A DNA stretch of 23,647 bases from Nanobdellota archaeon. Its GTDB lineage: Archaea > Nanobdellota > Nanobdellia > SCGC-AAA011-G17 > GW2011-AR17. A model generated the notes under the pieces. The model did not search any database and was not told the origin of the DNA. It saw only the letters and a program-made list of their open reading frames with translations. The DNA lies in the NCBI GenBank assembly GCA_030018575.1, contig JASEIA010000010.1:1-23647 (forward strand). The letters are read 5' to 3'. The number at the start of each line of letters is the position of its first letter. Position 1 is the stretch's first letter. The translations under genes were made by a program, and so were the position numbers. Below, in pieces: positions 20,741-23,647 of this stretch.

Positions 20741-20859
20741 TCAATAACATAAAGAACCCTTATTTATAAAGCTTTACATTATACCGGGAATCCAGGTATA
20801 TATTTAGCTCAGGGTATTCCCGGGAAGGCGCTATAAGCCTCAATATTAAGGTTTATACG

Positions 20860-22014
20860 TCAAATAGAGGGTGGTTTTTTGCACTCCAGCCCTTCATAGG
20901 CCTTGTCAAACACGCCGTGCGATGGCGGCCCCTGCTTTCCAATCTCAAACCTTGTGAAGAACACCCTTGAAGCTCCTGCATTTAATGCGCCTTCAAATGA
21001 GGATGCAACGTCCGCGGAATTTTCATACTCTGCCTCTGTCACCCATGTGGGCTTTGAAATCCCTTTTGACTCAAGAAGCTGCCTGAATGCCTTCACATTA
21101 AGCGTTTCCTTGTCCCCGTATTTCACAAAATGCGTGTTTGCAATGTCAAAGTCTTTTGAAGCATCAAACACCTTTCCCCAGAAGCTTATTGAGAATGCAT
21201 CGCCGCCTGCTGCTCCTGCATGCAATACCTTGCAGTCAGGGCAATCCTTTTTTATTGTTGCATAACTTTGCTTCAGGATGTCTGCATAGTCCTCTGCGCT
21301 GCCTTTGAAAAATGTAAGCTGAGTTTCCTTCATTTCAGGCTCATTGCTTATTTCCCAGTATTTTATCGGAATTTTCAGGCCTTCCATGTCATCCTTTCCG
21401 TCGCCGTCATACCTTTCAACAAGCTTTGCAACAAATGTTTTATAGTCTTCCATATTGCACGGCTTGCACCTTGACTTTGGAAGCCCTTCACCGCGCCCTT
21501 CCTTTTGTCTTGGATAGAATGTGTCTATTTCAGAAACTTCGCATTCTTCTGAATGGCACTTTGCCTGTTCCCATTCTGCAAACGGGAAGACAGTGGCGAG
21601 TATTGCGATGTTGTTCCTTTGCGCCTCTTTTACCCACCTATCTGTTTCTTCAAAATTGAATCTGCCTTTTTCAGGCTCAAGAAAGTCCCACACAAACGGG
21701 CCCGGATGCGGTCTTGTCATGCTTCCGCCTGCAAGCTTCACTGTCTCGGCCTCAAACGCATCCCCTGTGAGAAAGCCGATGCAGTTTGATTCTATTGAAG
21801 ATGATATTGAAACAGGCTTTGGGGTTTCAGCAGGCGCTTCGGGTGTTTGTGTTTCTGCCGTTGGGGCTTCTATAACCGGCGCTTCAGTAGTTTCTTCTGC
21901 GCTCACTGGCGGAGATTCTGCAACCAGAGAAGGCAGCTGTGCCTCTTTCTGTGAGCAGCCTGACAACAGAATTACAGCGATTAGTGCGAAGACGATGTAT
22001 TTCAAATGAATCAC
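20860..22014 (-). CDS. Lipoprotein with a clan GH-A-like TIM-barrel glycosidase domain
   Basis: The signal peptide ends in a lipobox LLSGC (Cys20), then a Pro/Glu/Thr-rich linker (about 30-70) leads to a ~300-aa barrel domain. YWEISNEPE places a Glu (E225) in the acid/base position of clan GH-A enzymes (as in GH39/GH5), and WVTEAEYE near 324-331 offers a nucleophile Glu (E327 or E329). The start is a GTG at 22014 with a TATA-like CTTAAATATC about 28 nt upstream. Several cysteines (about 153-186) form an insert. It is likely anchored outside and acts on glycans; the substrate is not known. Confidence 0.7.
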   Translation of the reverse strand: MIHLKYIVFALIAVILLSGCSQKEAQLPSLVAESPPVSAEETTEAPVIEAPTAETQTPEAPAETPKPVSISSSIESNCIGFLTGDAFEAETVKLAGGSMTRPHPGPFVWDFLEPEKGRFNFEETDRWVKEAQRNNIAILATVFPFAEWEQAKCHSEECEVSEIDTFYPRQKEGRGEGLPKSRCKPCNMEDYKTFVAKLVERYDGDGKDDMEGLKIPIKYWEISNEPEMKETQLTFFKGSAEDYADILKQSYATIKKDCPDCKVLHAGAAGGDAFSISFWGKVFDASKDFDIANTHFVKYGDKETLNVKAFRQLLESKGISKPTWVTEAEYENSADVASSFEGALNAGASRVFFTRFEIGKQGPPSHGVFDKAYEGLECKKPPSI

Positions 22015-22098
22015 TAGCCTAAATTAAAGGGGGCTTGATATTTAAGGCTTTTTGAAATGGCAATGTGGGCAAAAGAAGGCAGTTAAAAAGGGCTTTGC

Positions 22099-22368
22099 GT
22101 GGAAAAGGCATTAAAGGATGAAGGGAAAAGGGTTGATTACTTTACAATAGAATTTTACCTTGGCGAGAAAGAGCTGAGCTTCTTTAATGTGGAATTTGTA
22201 GATGCGTCAGAGCTTGCGGCAAATATTGTGAATGCCACCAGCACCCTGCTCAGGCTTCTTTCTTCTCTCCTTCCATTCTTAGTTGTTGGCTTTGGAATAT
22301 GGGGCGTAAGGCGCTATTTCAAAAGCAGGAAGAGCCTTGCTGAAAAGCCGGTATTTAGGAAGAAGTAA
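22099..22368 (+). CDS. Small membrane protein, probably a 5'-truncated remnant
   Basis: This 89-aa frame has a GTG start, a short soluble part (VDYFTIEFYLGEKE) and a C-terminal membrane helix (LLSSLLPFLVVGFGIWGV) with a basic tail. The pattern resembles the C-terminal end of DUF4349-type membrane proteins. A stop lies just upstream (22084) and no clear TATA box precedes the GTG, so loss of the 5' part is likely. Function unknown. Confidence 0.45.
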   Translation: MEKALKDEGKRVDYFTIEFYLGEKELSFFNVEFVDASELAANIVNATSTLLRLLSSLLPFLVVGFGIWGVRRYFKSRKSLAEKPVFRKK

Positions 22369-22453
22369 GCAATAGCTGCATAATTCTTAGGATTATATCT
22401 TAATGTTTCTATGCGGCATAAGGATTATAAACTCCGTTTGCAAGCTATTATAT

Positions 22454-22828
22454 ATGGAAGAGATAAACAAGCTTCGAAAGCTTTACAAATTAAAGAATGT
22501 TGAAAGGATGAACTCAGTCGGCAAAAGAAAGGAAAGCTCTGCAATGAAAAAGATGGAAAAAGAGATGCCGGCTTCCCTTGGAAAAAAGGCAGCCTTATTG
22601 TTTAAGGAGTTTGAGGAATGCAGGACAATGGAAGCAAAGTTTGCAAGGGCGATTGACCAGCTTGACGCGGTTATCCACGAGATGGACTACAAGGCTGACT
22701 GGAAAGGATGGACAAAAGAATTTTTGATTGAGAAAAAAGGAAAATATTTTGAACATTTTCCAGAATTAAAAAAAGCGTTTGAAGCAACTGTCAGGTATGT
22801 AGAGATGGAAGGGTATTTCTCGCAGTAA
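22454..22828 (+). CDS. Internally deleted HD-domain protein (YfbR/HDDC2-like)
   Basis: The 124-aa protein begins MEEINKLRKLYKLKNVERM and NSVGKRKESSA, as in HD-hydrolase proteins where AEH would follow. It then jumps to MKKMEKEMPASLGKKAALLFKEFEE and CRTMEAKFARAIDQLDAVIHEMDY, the C-terminal part of the same family. The central segment with the metal-binding HD motif is absent, so the enzyme is almost surely inactive. The frame stays open across the junction. The ATG at 22454 has a TATA box (22424-22431) about 27 nt upstream. Confidence 0.65.
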   Translation: MEEINKLRKLYKLKNVERMNSVGKRKESSAMKKMEKEMPASLGKKAALLFKEFEECRTMEAKFARAIDQLDAVIHEMDYKADWKGWTKEFLIEKKGKYFEHFPELKKAFEATVRYVEMEGYFSQ

Positions 22829-22853
22829 GCAAAAGCGTATAATTTTCATATTT

Positions 22854-22908
22854 TCCAGAAATATGTTAAACCACTTGCCATTCGCCAGACACGCGCATGG
22901 CTTATAAA
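22854..22908 (+). promoter_or_regulatory. Shared promoter block, copy 3 (drives the Bro-N gene)
   Basis: TCCAGAAATATG, then TTAAACCACTTGCCATTCGC, ending in GGCTTATAAA, the TATA box about 38 nt before the Bro-N ATG. It is 48/56 identical to the RhuM copy and shares a 17-nt exact run with the DUF488 copy. It has no CAAGGGG hairpin upstream, unlike the other two. Confidence 0.8.
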
Positions 22909-22943
22909 GACAGGCGCTATTCTTCTTGACGGGGTGATTTAAT

Positions 22944-23647
22944 ATGGAACAAAACAATGCAATGGCTGTGTTTGAAGGGCGAAAACTAAGAAAGGAATGG
23001 GATAATGACGAATGGTGGTTTGTCTTGGAAGATATTGTATCTATTTTGACTGACTCCAAGGACCCAAAGCAGTATATCCAAAAGATGAAGCAGAGGGACG
23101 AACCTTTGGCAAAAGGGTGGGTACAAATTGTACACATCCTTCCTGTAGAAACGCCTGGCGGCAGACAGGTAATGAATTGTGTGAATACAGAGGGGGCTTT
23201 CAGGATAATAGAGTCAATTCCCTCTCCAAAGGCAGAGCCAATGAAGCTGTGGCTTGCAAAAGTTGGCTATGAAAGAGTAAAAGAAATTCAGAATCCTGAG
23301 ATTGCAATGAAGAGAATGCGTGAAATCTACAAAGCAAAAGGCTATTCAGGCGAATGGATTGAAAAAAGAGTGAGGGGAATTGCAATAAGGGATGAGCTTA
23401 CAGGCGAGTGGAATAAGCGGGGCGTGAAAAGAGAAAAAGAATTTGCCATTCTCACCGCTGAGATTTCACAGGCAACTTTCGGGCTGAAGCCGGGCGAATA
23501 TAAGGAACTTAAAGGGCTTAAGCATGAAAACCTGCGCGACCACATGAATGATTTGGAGCTTATCTTCTCAATGCTGGGCGAAAAAGCCACTACAGAAATT
23601 GCCAGGGCAAAGGATGCAAAAGGCTTTGATGAAAACAAGAATGCGGC
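22944..23647 (+). CDS. Bro-N-type phage antirepressor-like protein (3' end outside window)
   Basis: The N-terminal Bro-N region (MAVFEGRKLRKEWDNDEWWF, VLEDIVSILTDSKDPKQYI, NTEGAFRIIESIPSPKAEP) is followed by the extension KLWLAKVGYERVKEI, YKAKGYSGEWIEKRVRGIAIRDELTGEWNKRG and HENLRDHMNDLELIFSMLGE common to prokaryotic relatives. Such proteins derive from phage antirepressors and bind DNA. GGGGTGAT before the ATG is a strong Shine-Dalgarno. Promoter block copy 3 lies upstream. The gene continues past the window. Confidence 0.9.
   Translation, partial: MEQNNAMAVFEGRKLRKEWDNDEWWFVLEDIVSILTDSKDPKQYIQKMKQRDEPLAKGWVQIVHILPVETPGGRQVMNCVNTEGAFRIIESIPSPKAEPMKLWLAKVGYERVKEIQNPEIAMKRMREIYKAKGYSGEWIEKRVRGIAIRDELTGEWNKRGVKREKEFAILTAEISQATFGLKPGEYKELKGLKHENLRDHMNDLELIFSMLGEKATTEIARAKDAKGFDENKNA

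Overview
The window is archaeal. It holds a ribosomal cluster typical of Archaea (L7Ae, S28e, L24e, Ndk), an SRP54 gene of archaeal type, a cis-prenyltransferase, and surface proteins with the archaeal PGF-pre-PGF anchoring region. Most genes have a TATA box 25-30 nt before the start codon, as expected for leaderless or near-leaderless archaeal transcripts. Gene size, base composition and the many lineage-specific small proteins suggest a DPANN-type genome (Woesearchaeota/Pacearchaeota-like). That placement is inference; no marker here fixes it.

Positions 1-9481 look mostly like core chromosome. They contain the end of a large surface protein with near-identical internal repeats, a tRNA-Pro(CGG) followed by duplicated fragments of its own 3' end, and a coiled-coil protein. 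Next come two overlapping tiny membrane-protein genes, a winged-helix regulator, the convergent ribosomal/Ndk operon, a cis-prenyltransferase and a SIMPL-domain protein. A structured, gene-poor stretch (about 6240-6505), a decapitated second surface-protein anchor, a secreted cysteine-rich protein built of twin CX3C units and srp54 complete this part.

Positions 9482-17445 form a candidate genomic island. The last 72 nt of srp54 (9410-9481) recur at 17374-17445, 62/72 identical with the reading frame kept, as expected if an element of about 8 kb entered the 3' end of srp54. The enclosed genes are of conflict type: a winged-helix protein with an Asn-rich motif, a DUF488 fusion with a partner, a MntA/HepT pair, a RhuM protein, a frameshifted PIN toxin beside a 39-aa ORF, a three-gene cassette (helical protein, pRiA4b protein, HUH-less Y1-transposase-like protein), and an HTH-nucleotidyltransferase/HEPN-like pair. 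No integrase is visible.

Positions 17446-23647 stay accessory: another HEPN/nucleotidyltransferase operon behind paired palindromic operators, a broken copy of the transposase-like gene, a GHKL ATPase/STAS-like (DUF4325) pair, a lipoprotein resembling clan GH-A glycosidases, two truncated or internally deleted genes, and a Bro-N antirepressor-like gene that runs off the end.

The main regulatory observation is a ~55-nt block ending in the TATA box. It occurs upstream of three otherwise unrelated genes (DUF488 fusion, RhuM, Bro-N) in the same orientation relative to each gene. In two cases a CAAGGGG/CCCCTTG hairpin lies farther upstream, and a third copy of that hairpin stands alone between convergent genes.
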